Source: Bacillota bacterium
GTDB taxonomy: Bacteria; Bacillota; Clostridia; Acetivibrionales; DSM-1351
Length of the DNA: 19,320 bases
Assembly (NCBI GenBank): GCA_023391425.1
Contig: JAEWAX010000079.1
Location: 1 to 19,320 of the forward strand
Direction of reading: 5' to 3'
Under the pieces are notes generated by a model, which made no database searches, was not told the origin of the DNA, and saw nothing but the letters and a program-made list of their open reading frames with translations. A program made the position numbers and the translations under genes. This document shows positions 1 through 7,163 of the stretch, piece by piece. How positions within the stretch are numbered: the first letter of the stretch is position 1; every line of letters begins with the position of its first letter.

Positions 1-18
1 ATATAGTATTGTAAGCAT

Positions 19-969
19 TTAATCTAATCTCTCGCCTATTACATGTTTTCTGCCATCATCGCCTGTGATTATTATTTGAGATATACCTTTACAGGTTTCA
101 TCGTCAATGCAAAGAAGATATGCGTAAAATTCAATTTTATATATTTTGCTCGCATCGGTTTCAATGTTTTCGTTAAGTACTGTTATAGAGGTACGAGTTG
201 GTTTATTATTTTTCACAATTTCATCATCGCTAACAGAAGTATGATAATCGTGATTGCCATCATAAACTGTATATTCCCCCTCGACTTTCCCTTTGGTTGC
301 TTTACCTTCAAAAAAGCTAAGACCCGCTCGAATTTGTGCATCAATATCCACTTTTCCTAGGGTTTTAGCGCAGAGCATAGATTTGAGTCCATCCATGTCG
401 TTTTCGCTAAATGCTTTAATAACCTTGCATGACATGTCTCTGCCTTCACTATAATAACTAGGCCATTTGTAGCCTATTTCTAATTTCTTGCCATCGCTAC
501 AGGTAATGGTAATTTGCGATATGCCTTCCTTTTTTTTATCGTCCTCGTTAGTAATGTATGCGTTAATGGAAATTTTATAAACTCCGCCAACATCCGTTAC
601 AATATCCTCAACATTCCAAGACCTTTCAAGAAGCGTTTTTCTTCCATTTTCAGTAGAATCCCCCTCATACCCAGATACGTATTCATTAAAGGAAGTAACT
701 TTACCCTTAAAAAGGTCAAAGCCTGCAAGAATTTGTTCGTGAATGTCTGTCAGTCCCTGCGTTTTTTCGCATAACAAAGTCTTTAGAGCTTTTGCATCTT
801 TCCCGCTAAAGCAGTTTAAAACATCCTTTGTTATTTCCAAATTTGATTTTTTCATATTTGTAACTTCCGAATCTAACATCTTCCCACGGGTTGGTATGTC
901 AAAGAAACTACATCCCGATGACAACATAACCATAGCACAGCTTAAAATCGCACATATGACCTTTTTCAT
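19..969 (-). CDS. Lipoprotein with two tandem DUF5104-like repeats
   Basis: Predicted secreted, membrane-anchored lipoprotein of about 316 residues. The start is the ATG at 969, because AAAGGGAG sits just upstream with normal spacing; the in-frame ATG at 1002 has no such site. The N-terminus is a lipoprotein signal (Lys-Lys, hydrophobic stretch, then LSSGC). The mature part holds two homologous halves. The first contains LLCEKTQG, DIHEQILAGFDLFKGK and ISQITITCSDG; the second contains MLCAKTLG, DIDAQIRAGLSFFEGK and ISQIIITGDDG. This two-repeat arrangement fits DUF5104-type lipoproteins common in Clostridia; I assign the family from memory of its style. The biochemical function is unknown. The stop codon lies 18 bp from the window edge, so its downstream neighbour is not visible. 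An AACAGC-GGCA-GCTGTT palindrome lies upstream at 1001-1016. Confidence 0.75.
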   Translation of the reverse strand: MKKVICAILSCAMVMLSSGCSFFDIPTRGKMLDSEVTNMKKSNLEITKDVLNCFSGKDAKALKTLLCEKTQGLTDIHEQILAGFDLFKGKVTSFNEYVSGYEGDSTENGRKTLLERSWNVEDIVTDVGGVYKISINAYITNEDDKKKEGISQITITCSDGKKLEIGYKWPSYYSEGRDMSCKVIKAFSENDMDGLKSMLCAKTLGKVDIDAQIRAGLSFFEGKATKGKVEGEYTVYDGNHDYHTSVSDDEIVKNNKPTRTSITVLNENIETDASKIYKIEFYAYLLCIDDETCKGISQIIITGDDGRKHVIGERLD

Positions 970-1000
970 TATAATATCTCCCTTTATAAAAGCTGCACAC

Positions 1001-1016
1001 AACAGCGGCAGCTGTT
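1001..1016. other. Short palindrome upstream of the lipoprotein gene
   Basis: AACAGC GGCA GCTGTT is a 6-bp perfect inverted repeat with a 4-nt spacer, about 20 bp upstream of the ribosome binding site of the lipoprotein gene. It could be an operator or a small hairpin in the leader. No function can be assigned. Confidence 0.3.
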
Positions 1017-1184
1017 ATAGGTTTCACTTGCAGATACGCCTATATCTTGGAATTCTTTATTTTCTTTCTCAATAATGCTAACTTTATTAAATAGTTAGTT
1101 GTAGGATTGCTCTACTTCCCAGTTACATAAATATAAGTTCTTCAATATTCTTATTGTTCATCTGCCGTTCCTCGCCAATATACT

Positions 1185-1622
1185 TCATTTGTGTTCATAT
1201 AACGTGCTAACTTTTTCTAACAATTTCGGTTGAATTTCTGGGTAAGTCCAGTTACCAGGCAGTATATCAAAAAGCTCTATTTTTTCCATTTCAAAAGTTG
1301 GTAATTCTCCGAACTTTGAAATATCAGCATAATAAAGCATACCGAAAGTCTCAACTCCACTTTCAAATACTCCGTTATTAGCAAAAACAGAATATACACA
1401 TATCTGCTTTATTGAGTAATCAATTGCGCCAGTTTCTTCATAAAGTTCTCTTTTCGCAGTTGATAAAATATCTTCTCCAGCCTCTCTATGACCGCCCGGA
1501 CATTCATATGTATTTCTTTCTCTATGTTTGCATAATACCCACTTTCCTTGGCTTTTGGAAACAATTACAGCAAATTTCAATAATCTGTCATCAATGCTAT
1601 TATAAAAATTAACTTTTAACAT
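1185..1622 (-). CDS. Nudix (NUDIX) hydrolase
   Basis: A 145-residue cytosolic Nudix-fold pyrophosphohydrolase. The complete Nudix box G-x5-E-x7-R-E-U-x-E-E-x-G-U is visible at residues 44-66 (GHREAGE ... REL YEETGA). This motif binds Mg2+ and cleaves a nucleoside diphosphate linked to another moiety. The length is typical of a stand-alone Nudix domain. The substrate cannot be read from the sequence; an 8-oxo-dGTPase or a nucleotide-sugar hydrolase are both possible. The ATG at 1622 is preceded by a modest AAGAAAGAG site. It is one of a run of single minus-strand genes with unrelated functions. Confidence 0.9.
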   Translation of the reverse strand: MLKVNFYNSIDDRLLKFAVIVSKSQGKWVLCKHRERNTYECPGGHREAGEDILSTAKRELYEETGAIDYSIKQICVYSVFANNGVFESGVETFGMLYYADISKFGELPTFEMEKIELFDILPGNWTYPEIQPKLLEKVSTLYEHK

Positions 1623-1740
1623 AATATTTTTCTCTTTCTTGTAAATAGTTTTTGTTCGATATTTCTAAATGCACTATCGGTTTGTTCTCTTACAATTATT
1701 CTCCTACTTACAAGCCTCTCTAGACACTCATGATATTGAT

Positions 1741-1778
1741 AACTTGCAGCTCACATTGTGAAATATGAGCTGCAAGTT
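1741..1778. repeat. Perfect 13-bp stem-loop after the acetyltransferase gene
   Basis: AACTTGCAGCTCA (1741-1753) and TGAGCTGCAAGTT (1766-1778) form a perfect 13-bp stem with a 12-nt loop. It begins about 20 bp downstream of the stop of the minus-strand acetyltransferase gene. On the minus strand the T-rich stretch comes before the stem and not after it, so it is not a textbook intrinsic terminator. It may be a transcript 3'-end stabiliser or a recombination or binding site. Confidence 0.6.
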
Positions 1779-1797
1779 AAGCCAGTAAAAAAATATT

Positions 1798-2424
1798 TTA
1801 TAGCTTATCGATTTCCCCATTCATAATATAGGGCAAAAATTGCTGTATCTTATCAAAAGACCAATCCCACCATTTTATCTGCTGTAATTTATTAATTGTC
1901 TCTTCTTCAAAACGCTTTTTGATTTCTTTTGCGGGTATACCACCAACAACTGTATATGGTGGAACATCCTTTGTTACAACTGCTCTTGTTCCTATGATTG
2001 CACCGTCGCCAATATGAACACCTGATAAGATAACTGCTTCATATCCTATCCAAACATCATTACCAATTACAATATCACCTTTATTATCCCATGCAGACTT
2101 AACATCTTTTTTATCTAAATCCCATTCTTCAAAGAATATTGGAAATGGATAAGTAGAAAGGGATTTAAGAGTATGATTGGCACTGTTAAAAATAAACTTT
2201 GCTCCACAAGCTATGGAACAAAACTTGCCAATAATCAATCTGTCTTTATTGATAGGATAGTGATATAGCACATTATTCTTTTCAAATTTCGTAGGATCAC
2301 AAACAAAATCATTATACATAGTATAATCACCAACTATAACATTGGGATTTGTAATTACACCTTTTAAATATACTGTTTCAAAGTCATTGGTTCGTGGATA
2401 TATTTTTTCATCTGGAATAGTCAT
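1798..2424 (-). CDS. Vat/XAT-type hexapeptide O-acetyltransferase (streptogramin A acetyltransferase-like)
   Basis: A 208-residue left-handed beta-helix acetyltransferase of the xenobiotic acetyltransferase family. It transfers acetyl from acetyl-CoA; Vat members acetylate streptogramin A antibiotics, while other XATs act on chloramphenicol. The match to Vat proteins runs the full length: VGDYTMYND near the N-terminus, VLYHY at 52-56, LIIGKFCSIACGAKFI at 63-78, the catalytic-His segment SANH with His84, STYPF at 90-94, GNDVWIG at 121-127 and VVGGIPAKEIKKRF at 159-172. Hexapeptide repeats occupy roughly 64-75 and 117-165. AGGAGG precedes the ATG by six bases. Sequence alone does not prove drug resistance, because many soil Clostridia carry uncharacterised Vat-like enzymes. 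Confidence 0.85.
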   Translation of the reverse strand: MTIPDEKIYPRTNDFETVYLKGVITNPNVIVGDYTMYNDFVCDPTKFEKNNVLYHYPINKDRLIIGKFCSIACGAKFIFNSANHTLKSLSTYPFPIFFEEWDLDKKDVKSAWDNKGDIVIGNDVWIGYEAVILSGVHIGDGAIIGTRAVVTKDVPPYTVVGGIPAKEIKKRFEEETINKLQQIKWWDWSFDKIQQFLPYIMNGEIDKL

Positions 2425-2537
2425 AAAAATCCTCCTAAGTTTTATTTAATTATTCAACTATTCCAGTAATTACAATGCACCTTTTCACTTTACCACCAGC
2501 CTTTAATTATATAAATATTTTCAAATTAACCACATTT

Positions 2538-3119
2538 TTAGTTGCTTTCTCCATAGTAATTTTGTTGTTCAAACCCTTTTACATACTCGGTTAGCTCAAT
2601 TCTAAAAGCATCTGATTGATTATAACCACAAGACTTAAATTCTGGGCAGAGGCCATTTCTATAAACACATTCTTTAACCATAACACTTGCAATTTCTGGT
2701 TCTACAAGAGCAATCCTATCCTTAACTTCTTGCCAAGCTTCTCTAGTCTCTTTACTTGCACAATAACAAAGGCGTTTTCTGCTTATATTAATTAATGCTT
2801 GAGCATCCGCTTCACAAGCATGATTAACAAAACTTCCTTGTGGGGACTCATCTCTAACCACGCCTGTTCTATCAGTTCTTTGAGTAGTTACCCAGTGCTC
2901 AATACCTATCTTATGACGAACTATATGTACTGAAACCCAATATTTAAGGTCTTTCCACCTCCAATAGATTTTTATTCTTCTAATTGGTGAATGCTCTGAC
3001 ATTAATAATTTCCTTTTCCACTCAGAAGTAGGATATAATCCCGTTGTTTTTCCTATAGTATTCATAGTGGAATCCTTTACATCTTGCCAATTATCTTCAT
3101 TCTTAAATATATCAATCAT
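2538..3119 (-). CDS. Degenerate ThyX-like protein (FAD-dependent thymidylate synthase fold)
   Basis: A 193-residue protein with the outline of ThyX, the flavin-dependent enzyme that methylates dUMP to dTMP. Visible ThyX-like landmarks are EHSPIR (42-47), VRHK (67-70) followed by TTQR (78-81), and a helix with SRKRLCYCASKETREAW (113-129). The diagnostic ThyX motif RHRxxSxNExSxRY is not intact: RHK at 68-70 is followed by IGIEHWVTTQR, one residue longer and without the NE pair. The C-terminal part carries three spaced cysteines (C151, C158, C164). It may be a phage-type ThyX relative with a shifted substrate or a non-catalytic homologue. GAGGT lies upstream of the ATG. The HAD gene ends only 33 bp upstream, so the two may be co-transcribed. 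Confidence 0.6.
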   Translation of the reverse strand: MIDIFKNEDNWQDVKDSTMNTIGKTTGLYPTSEWKRKLLMSEHSPIRRIKIYWRWKDLKYWVSVHIVRHKIGIEHWVTTQRTDRTGVVRDESPQGSFVNHACEADAQALINISRKRLCYCASKETREAWQEVKDRIALVEPEIASVMVKECVYRNGLCPEFKSCGYNQSDAFRIELTEYVKGFEQQNYYGESN

Positions 3120-3152
3120 ATTTTAATTACCTCGACACTATAGTTTTAAATA

Positions 3153-3749
3153 CTACCAATCTATTAGCATATTTGCAAGTTCTTTGAAATTTATAACGGT
3201 TTTTCCTTCGTATTTAACATTTCTACTATTAAATAATATGGTGTCCATGCCGAGGGATTGTGCCGCTGCTAAATTATATCGTCTGTCATCTATATATGTA
3301 CAATCAGACGCTAGACAACCGAGTTTTTCAACTGTAAGCTTAAATATTCGTTCATCAGGCTTTTTTATTTTTATGTCGCCACTTACTGTTATGACATCAA
3401 AATAATCATTGATTTTATATTTGTCACGTAAATATTTGCTCCATTCACTTGAATCGTTCGATATCAAAGCTAATTTGTAATATTTCTTTATATTTGAAGC
3501 AAATTCATAAAACGATTCATTAATTCCCACTGTATCCAAATATTCTTTTTCAATCTTGCCCAAATCGCCTTTAAACCCTAATCTTTCAAAAACTTCTAAA
3601 GAAGATAATTCTCCTACATCTGCTTTATCCCAATGTAGATAGATATCAGCTGGACTTAAATCTGGAAATGTGCGATTCACAAAGGTTATAAATCCTTCTC
3701 CTGGGTCCTGTAAGATTACACCATACATATCTAGTATTACTGCTTTCAT
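3153..3749 (-). CDS. HAD-superfamily hydrolase (subfamily IA-like)
   Basis: A 198-residue haloacid dehalogenase superfamily protein with a small helical cap. All four HAD motifs are visible: motif I LDMYGV with nucleophile Asp7, motif II LISND (95-99), motif III Lys near KKPD (129-132), and motif IV with Asp154/Asp155 (YIDDRRYN). Motif I has Tyr9 where phosphatases usually have the second acidic residue of DxD. A Tyr there is seen in L-2-haloacid dehalogenases (DxYGT), so the chemistry may not be phosphate-ester hydrolysis. AGGAG lies upstream of the ATG. The gene precedes the ThyX-like gene by 33 bp in the same orientation. Confidence 0.85.
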   Translation of the reverse strand: MKAVILDMYGVILQDPGEGFITFVNRTFPDLSPADIYLHWDKADVGELSSLEVFERLGFKGDLGKIEKEYLDTVGINESFYEFASNIKKYYKLALISNDSSEWSKYLRDKYKINDYFDVITVSGDIKIKKPDERIFKLTVEKLGCLASDCTYIDDRRYNLAAAQSLGMDTILFNSRNVKYEGKTVINFKELANMLIDW

Positions 3750-3860
3750 ATATATAAGCTCCTATAAAAAATATAAATACCATTAATTTTAAATTTTTGT
3801 TTATCTCTACTTTACTGAAAAATTATAGCATACCAAGTCGGTATACTGCTGTACATATTA

Positions 3861-4080
3861 TTAAACCAAGAAAGAACACCTTTTGCTGATAATTTCTGCC
3901 ACTTGCTTGGCTGATATAAAACTGACATCAATTTTTTCAGTATTAAGACTGCTATACTTATCAATTCGCGAAATACTTCTCCAAATAATATCTTTTTCAC
4001 GTATATCAGCTTAAATATCTTTCAAAAGCCTCTTCCTTTTCTATTTCAAATTATTAGTGTGTAACAAGCTTTTCATTGCA
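3861..4080 (-). pseudogene. Broken second copy of the small P-loop kinase (C-terminal fragment)
   Basis: Read on the minus strand, this stretch encodes the last third of the intact kinase at 5474-5983: residues equivalent to ISRIDKYSSL, TEKIDVSFISAKQ and EIISKRCSFLV are almost unchanged and end in TAA at 3861-3863. An in-frame TAA replaces the CAG of the intact gene's IQAG segment. Upstream homology continues with an insertion of roughly 25 bp to about 4080, then stops, so the Walker A half is missing. By eye about nine in ten bases match over the conserved 165 bp. The similarity also runs about 35 bp past the stop (CAAGTCGGTATA in both copies). It is a decayed partial duplication with no functional product expected. 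Confidence 0.8.
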
Positions 4081-4097
4081 GTCACTAAAACAACTTG

Positions 4098-4147
4098 TTT
4101 ATGGAGATTGCGCAGTTTACTATTTATAAAGATTGCGATGTAATTTT
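4098..4147. repeat. Tandem pair of ~24-bp imperfect direct repeats
   Basis: TTTATGGAGATTGCGCAGTTTA is followed directly by TTTATAAAGATTGCGATGTAAT. Two imperfect units share the core TTTAT-AGATTGCG. They sit between the broken kinase copy and the end of the zinc-finger gene. No function is apparent. They may be debris from the recombination that truncated the kinase copy. Confidence 0.4.
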
Positions 4148-4150
4148 AGT

Positions 4151-4600
4151 CTATACATTACCCTTAAATTTCATCAACTTCTCAATTTTGTTTTCAATTT
4201 TTCTTAATAACTGATTCATTTTTACTTGTTCTACATATTCTTCTCTTTGGATATACCATTCATCTAATCCGCAATGTACTTGCCAGCAATTTGCCCAATC
4301 TTCTTTAAGCAATTGAATTAATTCATCTAAATCTTCAAAATTATCTTGTATACAAATACTTAGATTTTTTTTCATAATTTTTAAATAGTCATAAAATTTC
4401 GGAAATAGTCCTTCGTTTTCGGTTTCAATTAGTTTAATCAAATCATTAATAGAACTTTCTAATTCTACACATCTTTCTTTGTCACCCAAATTATTAATAC
4501 GGTTATTTTCTATATTTATATCTTCAAGGCATTCATCACATATGTAATCATTCCATGGGGTACAATTCCTTGCTCTTTTTCCACACAAATAGCAATTCAT
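4151..4600 (-). CDS. Small CxxC zinc-finger protein, unknown function
   Basis: A 149-residue protein I do not recognise. Residues 3-6 (CYLC) and 21-24 (CDEC) form two CxxC knuckles that would bind one Zn2+, so an N-terminal zinc ribbon is likely. The rest is acidic and predicted mostly helical (residues 35-145), ending in a Lys-rich helix (ENKIEKLMKFKGN) with coiled-coil character. A short zinc ribbon plus a helical body is common in accessory proteins that bind partners or nucleic acid, but no role can be assigned. AGGTGAG lies just upstream of the ATG. The broken kinase copy lies downstream and the ATC-hydrolase-like gene lies upstream. Confidence 0.7.
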   Translation of the reverse strand: MNCYLCGKRARNCTPWNDYICDECLEDINIENNRINNLGDKERCVELESSINDLIKLIETENEGLFPKFYDYLKIMKKNLSICIQDNFEDLDELIQLLKEDWANCWQVHCGLDEWYIQREEYVEQVKMNQLLRKIENKIEKLMKFKGNV

Positions 4601-4618
4601 TATCTCACCTACTATATT

Positions 4619-4633
4619 ATTTTAAAACAACGT
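4619..4633. repeat. 15-bp motif shared with the tandem repeats at 16.4 kb
   Basis: ATTTTAAAACAACGT occurs here, upstream of the zinc-finger gene, and again exactly at 16395-16409 inside the 30-bp tandem repeats. An exact 15-mer shared across 12 kb suggests a dispersed element, although the AT-rich half weakens the signal. Confidence 0.35.
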
Positions 4634-4691
4634 TTCATTCACCATATAATACAAGTATACACTATAGGTTTGTTGCTATTGATTTTTGTAA

Positions 4692-4730
4692 TATACCAAA
4701 TAATAGTATCAATTATTTCAGTTTGGTATA
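4692..4730. other. Inverted repeat spanning the stop of the ATC-hydrolase-like gene
   Basis: TATACCAAA (4692-4700) pairs with TTTGGTATA (4722-4730), a perfect 9-bp stem with a 21-nt loop that contains the stop codon of the gene at 4713. Neither flank has a clear U-tract, so this is only a possible transcript-end structure. Confidence 0.35.
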
Positions 4731-5333
4731 CCAGAAATCACAAATATCTCCTCCTGTTGCCAAAGTCTTTGTACGCACAAGCTTTGCTTTCATATGTTTT
4801 GCCATAAGATAATCAAAATTACATATATGAGGGATCAACTCAACGCAGTCTTCTCGTTGCAACAACTTATAGAGGGCACATTCAGAATAGTTAATGCCAT
4901 ATTCGTTATATGTTTTTCCATATATAAATTCAGATACAAAATCTGCTGGATACACTCTTCGCTGTGAGAAAAGCGATTGCTTATAGCGTTTATCCTGCCA
5001 ATGCTTACAAAAGTGGTCTCCCATTTCGACTGATTTACGAAATAGATAAACCTGCTCCATACCATCTGTTATAAGTGAACCCATTTGTTCAGAGGAAATC
5101 TTTCCTTCACCTGCAATATAGATGGATGATACAAAAGCGGTGAATAAAATATCGATTAACTTCGGATTATGTTTGCCGACTGATGGTGCATTATGTACTA
5201 TATTTAAATATCTATTTTCCGCACGTTTCATCACTTTTTTTGCAAAAGCTATATCGAATTTCATTTCAATTTGCTTTTGGAAGCTTTTATTGAATAATTG
5301 CCAGACGACTCTCGTTTTAATTATTTGATTCAT
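4713..5333 (-). CDS. L-2-amino-thiazoline-4-carboxylic acid hydrolase-like protein
   Basis: A 206-residue protein resembling the ATC hydrolase family (PF14196). The named members open L-2-amino-thiazoline-4-carboxylate in a route to L-cysteine, but most homologues in Clostridia are uncharacterised. Features that fit are the N-terminal helical region with RAENRY, the segment HNAPSVGKHNPKLIDILFTAF (about 47-67), and the C-terminal signature TLATGGDICDFWY (190-202). There is no signal peptide or membrane segment, so a cytosolic location is likely. The ATG at 5333 has a weak AGAAGGAGCAGAT site upstream. It lies between the zinc-finger gene and the intact P-loop kinase. The family call is from pattern memory and the substrate is unproven. 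Confidence 0.65.
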   Translation of the reverse strand: MNQIIKTRVVWQLFNKSFQKQIEMKFDIAFAKKVMKRAENRYLNIVHNAPSVGKHNPKLIDILFTAFVSSIYIAGEGKISSEQMGSLITDGMEQVYLFRKSVEMGDHFCKHWQDKRYKQSLFSQRRVYPADFVSEFIYGKTYNEYGINYSECALYKLLQREDCVELIPHICNFDYLMAKHMKAKLVRTKTLATGGDICDFWYTKLK

Positions 5334-5373
5334 TATCTGCTCCTTCTAAACTCACTGAGATATAAGTATTTGG

Positions 5374-5397
5374 AACAATTTAATATTTTTAATTGTT
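5374..5397. other. AT-rich inverted repeat
   Basis: AACAATT (5374-5380) and AATTGTT (5391-5397) form a 7-bp stem with a 10-nt loop in the spacer between the kinase stop and the ATC-hydrolase-like gene. It is weak because of its AT content and has no assigned role. Confidence 0.25.
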
Positions 5398-5473
5398 AGA
5401 TACTCAACAATAAAACAAGCGAATATAAAACTGTGTAGCATTTCAAGTCGGTATAGGGTTGTTATTCATATTA

Positions 5474-5983
5474 TCAAACCAAGAAAGAACATCTTTTGCT
5501 GATAATTTCTGCCGCTTGCTTGGCTGATATAAAACTGACATCAATTTTTTCAGTATCAAGACTGCTATACTTATCAATTCGCGAAATACTCCTTGAAATA
5601 ATATCTCTTTCACGTGTACCAGCCTGAATATCTTTCAAAAGCCTCTTGGTTAACACCTCTTCATTGCAAACAAGTGAAAATAGCTTCAAATGACAGTTTT
5701 CTATGTTCAATCGTAATAAAACGTCATCAATGATACTTTGCTCATGCATCACCCAACAAAAAATTATATTTTCGTATTCGGAACATTCTATAAAGCGATT
5801 AAGCAAATAGCTAATGTTATTAAGCACCATTGCCTTTGTTTCTTCTGTAACAACAAAAGGTGACATATTCCAGCACCAGTCACCATCAAGAAATACGTTC
5901 TTGGGAAGCAACTTCTGTAGTTCTCTACTTGTAGCTGTTTTACCAACGCCCATGGTTCCGTTTATGAAAATTATGTTCTTCAA
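5474..5983 (-). CDS. Small P-loop (AAA_33-type) nucleotide kinase
   Basis: A 169-residue P-loop NTPase of the small-molecule kinase type. Walker A is GTMGVGKT at residues 9-16. LDGDWCW (32-38) matches the substrate-side Asp region seen in chloramphenicol-phosphotransferase-like and gluconate-kinase-like folds. RLLKDIQAGTRERD (113-126) resembles an arginine-containing lid. The substrate is unknown. Translation starts at TTG (5983-5981), fixed by GAGGTG seven bases upstream and by the immediate KNIIFINGT strand. The 3' third of the gene plus about 35 bp of downstream flank is duplicated as a broken copy at 3861-4080. The 199-aa gene ends 38 bp upstream. Confidence 0.8.
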   Translation of the reverse strand: MKNIIFINGTMGVGKTATSRELQKLLPKNVFLDGDWCWNMSPFVVTEETKAMVLNNISYLLNRFIECSEYENIIFCWVMHEQSIIDDVLLRLNIENCHLKLFSLVCNEEVLTKRLLKDIQAGTRERDIISRSISRIDKYSSLDTEKIDVSFISAKQAAEIISKRCSFLV

Positions 5984-6021
5984 AATATTTCACCTCACAA
6001 ACTAAGTTTATGATTAAATAC

Positions 6022-6621
6022 CTACCCAATTTCATTTAATTTTTTAATCCACCATTCTTTATTCAAATTAATTAATGGACTTAATGGAGCAATTACAAAT
6101 TCATTATTAATATCTATCGGCTCACTAATACCTGTATATAATAAATCAATATTCAGTGTAAACGGCTTCAATTTTCTTCCCAATTTACTTTCAACCTCAT
6201 TTACATATTTATGTATTTTATCATGACCAATTTGCTCTACAAAGGCAATTGCATTTTTACCTCCAGCCGTCATACTCCACCATTCATGAAACTTAGGCCA
6301 AGCATTTTTACAACACTCTTTTAAAATCGTACACTTTACCTTTGAAAACTCAGGGGGCATGTATTCTTCATAAACTACATATGGGTGTCCTCCATGTTTA
6401 ATTGTTTGAGCTTTTAAAGTAACAATTTCTTTAAACCATTCTTCCCATTGTTCACTATTAGCCCTAGTATTTAAGGACTTTGATGGCCATAAAGCTTCTT
6501 TACCTGTATATTTTTCATTATCAATTAACCCATATATGCATCCAATATACACAATGAAGTTTAATATGTCATCCGCTGAAGTACGGATGTTCCATGAATT
6601 AGGATTCTTTGAATTGGTCAT
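6022..6621 (-). CDS. Uncharacterised 199-aa protein
   Basis: A soluble 199-residue protein I do not recognise. It is rich in Trp (for example LWPSKS, WEEWFKEI, NAWPKFHEWWSM and KEWWIKKLNEIG) and has no signal peptide or membrane helix. The central region AGGKNAIAFVEQIGHDKIHKYV and the segment NIDLLYTGI are the best-structured parts. The coding call is supported by length, a good AGGAGC site before the ATG at 6621, and placement in a uniform minus-strand run. It ends 38 bp before the kinase start, so the two may share a transcript. Confidence 0.65.
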   Translation of the reverse strand: MTNSKNPNSWNIRTSADDILNFIVYIGCIYGLIDNEKYTGKEALWPSKSLNTRANSEQWEEWFKEIVTLKAQTIKHGGHPYVVYEEYMPPEFSKVKCTILKECCKNAWPKFHEWWSMTAGGKNAIAFVEQIGHDKIHKYVNEVESKLGRKLKPFTLNIDLLYTGISEPIDINNEFVIAPLSPLINLNKEWWIKKLNEIG

Positions 6622-6663
6622 TTTTTAGCTCCTGTAAATAGTAAAATAATCACAATCTCATTC

Positions 6664-6735
6664 GTAGCCTTTATTCGGCTAATTAATAGTCAATCTAGTT
6701 CTTATGCTGTGGATAATTAGAAGCTCGTAATTTAT
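6664..6735. repeat. Intergenic repeat family, copy J
   Basis: The spacer downstream of the 75-aa membrane protein gene. It contains a short TAGCC/GGCTA hairpin, then GTGGATAATTAGAAG, which matches ATGGATAATAGGAAG of copy L (7627-7697) at 13 of 15 positions. It is the most diverged copy of a repeat that follows four consecutive minus-strand genes. Confidence 0.35.
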
Positions 6736-6758
6736 AAAAAATGCAAAGTAATAAAATT

Positions 6759-6986
6759 CTATTTTTGTTGTTCCTTTATTGCATTTATTATTACTACTGT
6801 ACAAACAACAACAATGGAAGCAAGAAATAATATTGAAAAAATAATCATATTTGAATAAGTGAGAAAAGTACCATGGCTTACTGTTTCTGCTCCTTGCGCA
6901 AAAGATAAAATCCTGAAAATTCCTGTAATGATTACACCTAATATAAAGGTACCTATTCCGTAAAAAAAAGCGGTTAAATTTTTCAT
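6759..6986 (-). CDS. Small two-helix membrane protein
   Basis: A 75-residue protein with two hydrophobic segments: about residues 5-28 (FFYGIGTFILGVIITGIFRIL) and about 46-67 (IIFSILFLASIVVVCTVVII). It ends in a charged KEQQK tail. It is predicted to be an inner-membrane protein with a short loop between the helices. GAGGAG lies upstream of the ATG at 6986 with normal spacing. A longer overlapping frame (6679-6996) lacks this ribosome site and has poor composition, so it is not the gene. The function is unknown; its neighbours are the HNH nuclease gene upstream and the 199-aa gene downstream. Confidence 0.7.
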   Translation of the reverse strand: MKNLTAFFYGIGTFILGVIITGIFRILSFAQGAETVSHGTFLTYSNMIIFSILFLASIVVVCTVVIINAIKEQQK

Positions 6987-7066
6987 TATGTATCACTCCT
7001 CTAAATAATTAAGACATAAAATCAAACTATTCTGTTCTAGCGATCTATTTGAGTAATATGCCCTAA

Positions 7067-7147
7067 GTCCAACTGCTTATTATTAGCCTAATCTGAAGTT
7101 CCGTGTCCTTACCCAGTATAAACATAATGGGAAGATCATAGTTTATT
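7067..7147. repeat. Intergenic repeat family, copy K
   Basis: The spacer downstream of the HNH gene. It starts with GTCCAAC, runs through TTATTATTAGCC (TATTATTAGCC is identical in copy M) and on to CTTACCCAGTATAAACATAA and TGGGAAGATCATAGTTT. The ACCCA/TGGG bases can pair as a hairpin. It is similar in order and content to copies L and M. Confidence 0.45.
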
Positions 7148-7163
7148 AAATATATTACGGTTA

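Noticed and set aside
1078..1098. CTAACT/AGTTAG inverted repeat as a terminator after the Nudix gene
   Set aside because: The stem is only 6 bp and AT-rich, without a following T-run.
2450..2488. A 12-codon GTG-start reading frame upstream of the Vat-like gene, as a possible leader peptide for antibiotic-induced attenuation
   Set aside because: The ribosome site spacing is short, and I found no sequence that could pair with the AGGAGG of the Vat-like gene to form an attenuator.
3812..4000. A 62-codon frame overlapping the broken kinase copy
   Set aside because: It is in a different frame from the kinase homology and has no ribosome site; it is a by-product of the conserved fragment.
4835..5065. 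Alternative 76-codon frame inside the ATC-hydrolase-like gene
   Set aside because: It lies wholly within a better-supported gene and has no family resemblance.
6679..6996. A 105-codon frame overlapping the small membrane protein gene
   Set aside because: The composition is atypical for a protein and the ribosome binding site fits the 75-aa frame instead.
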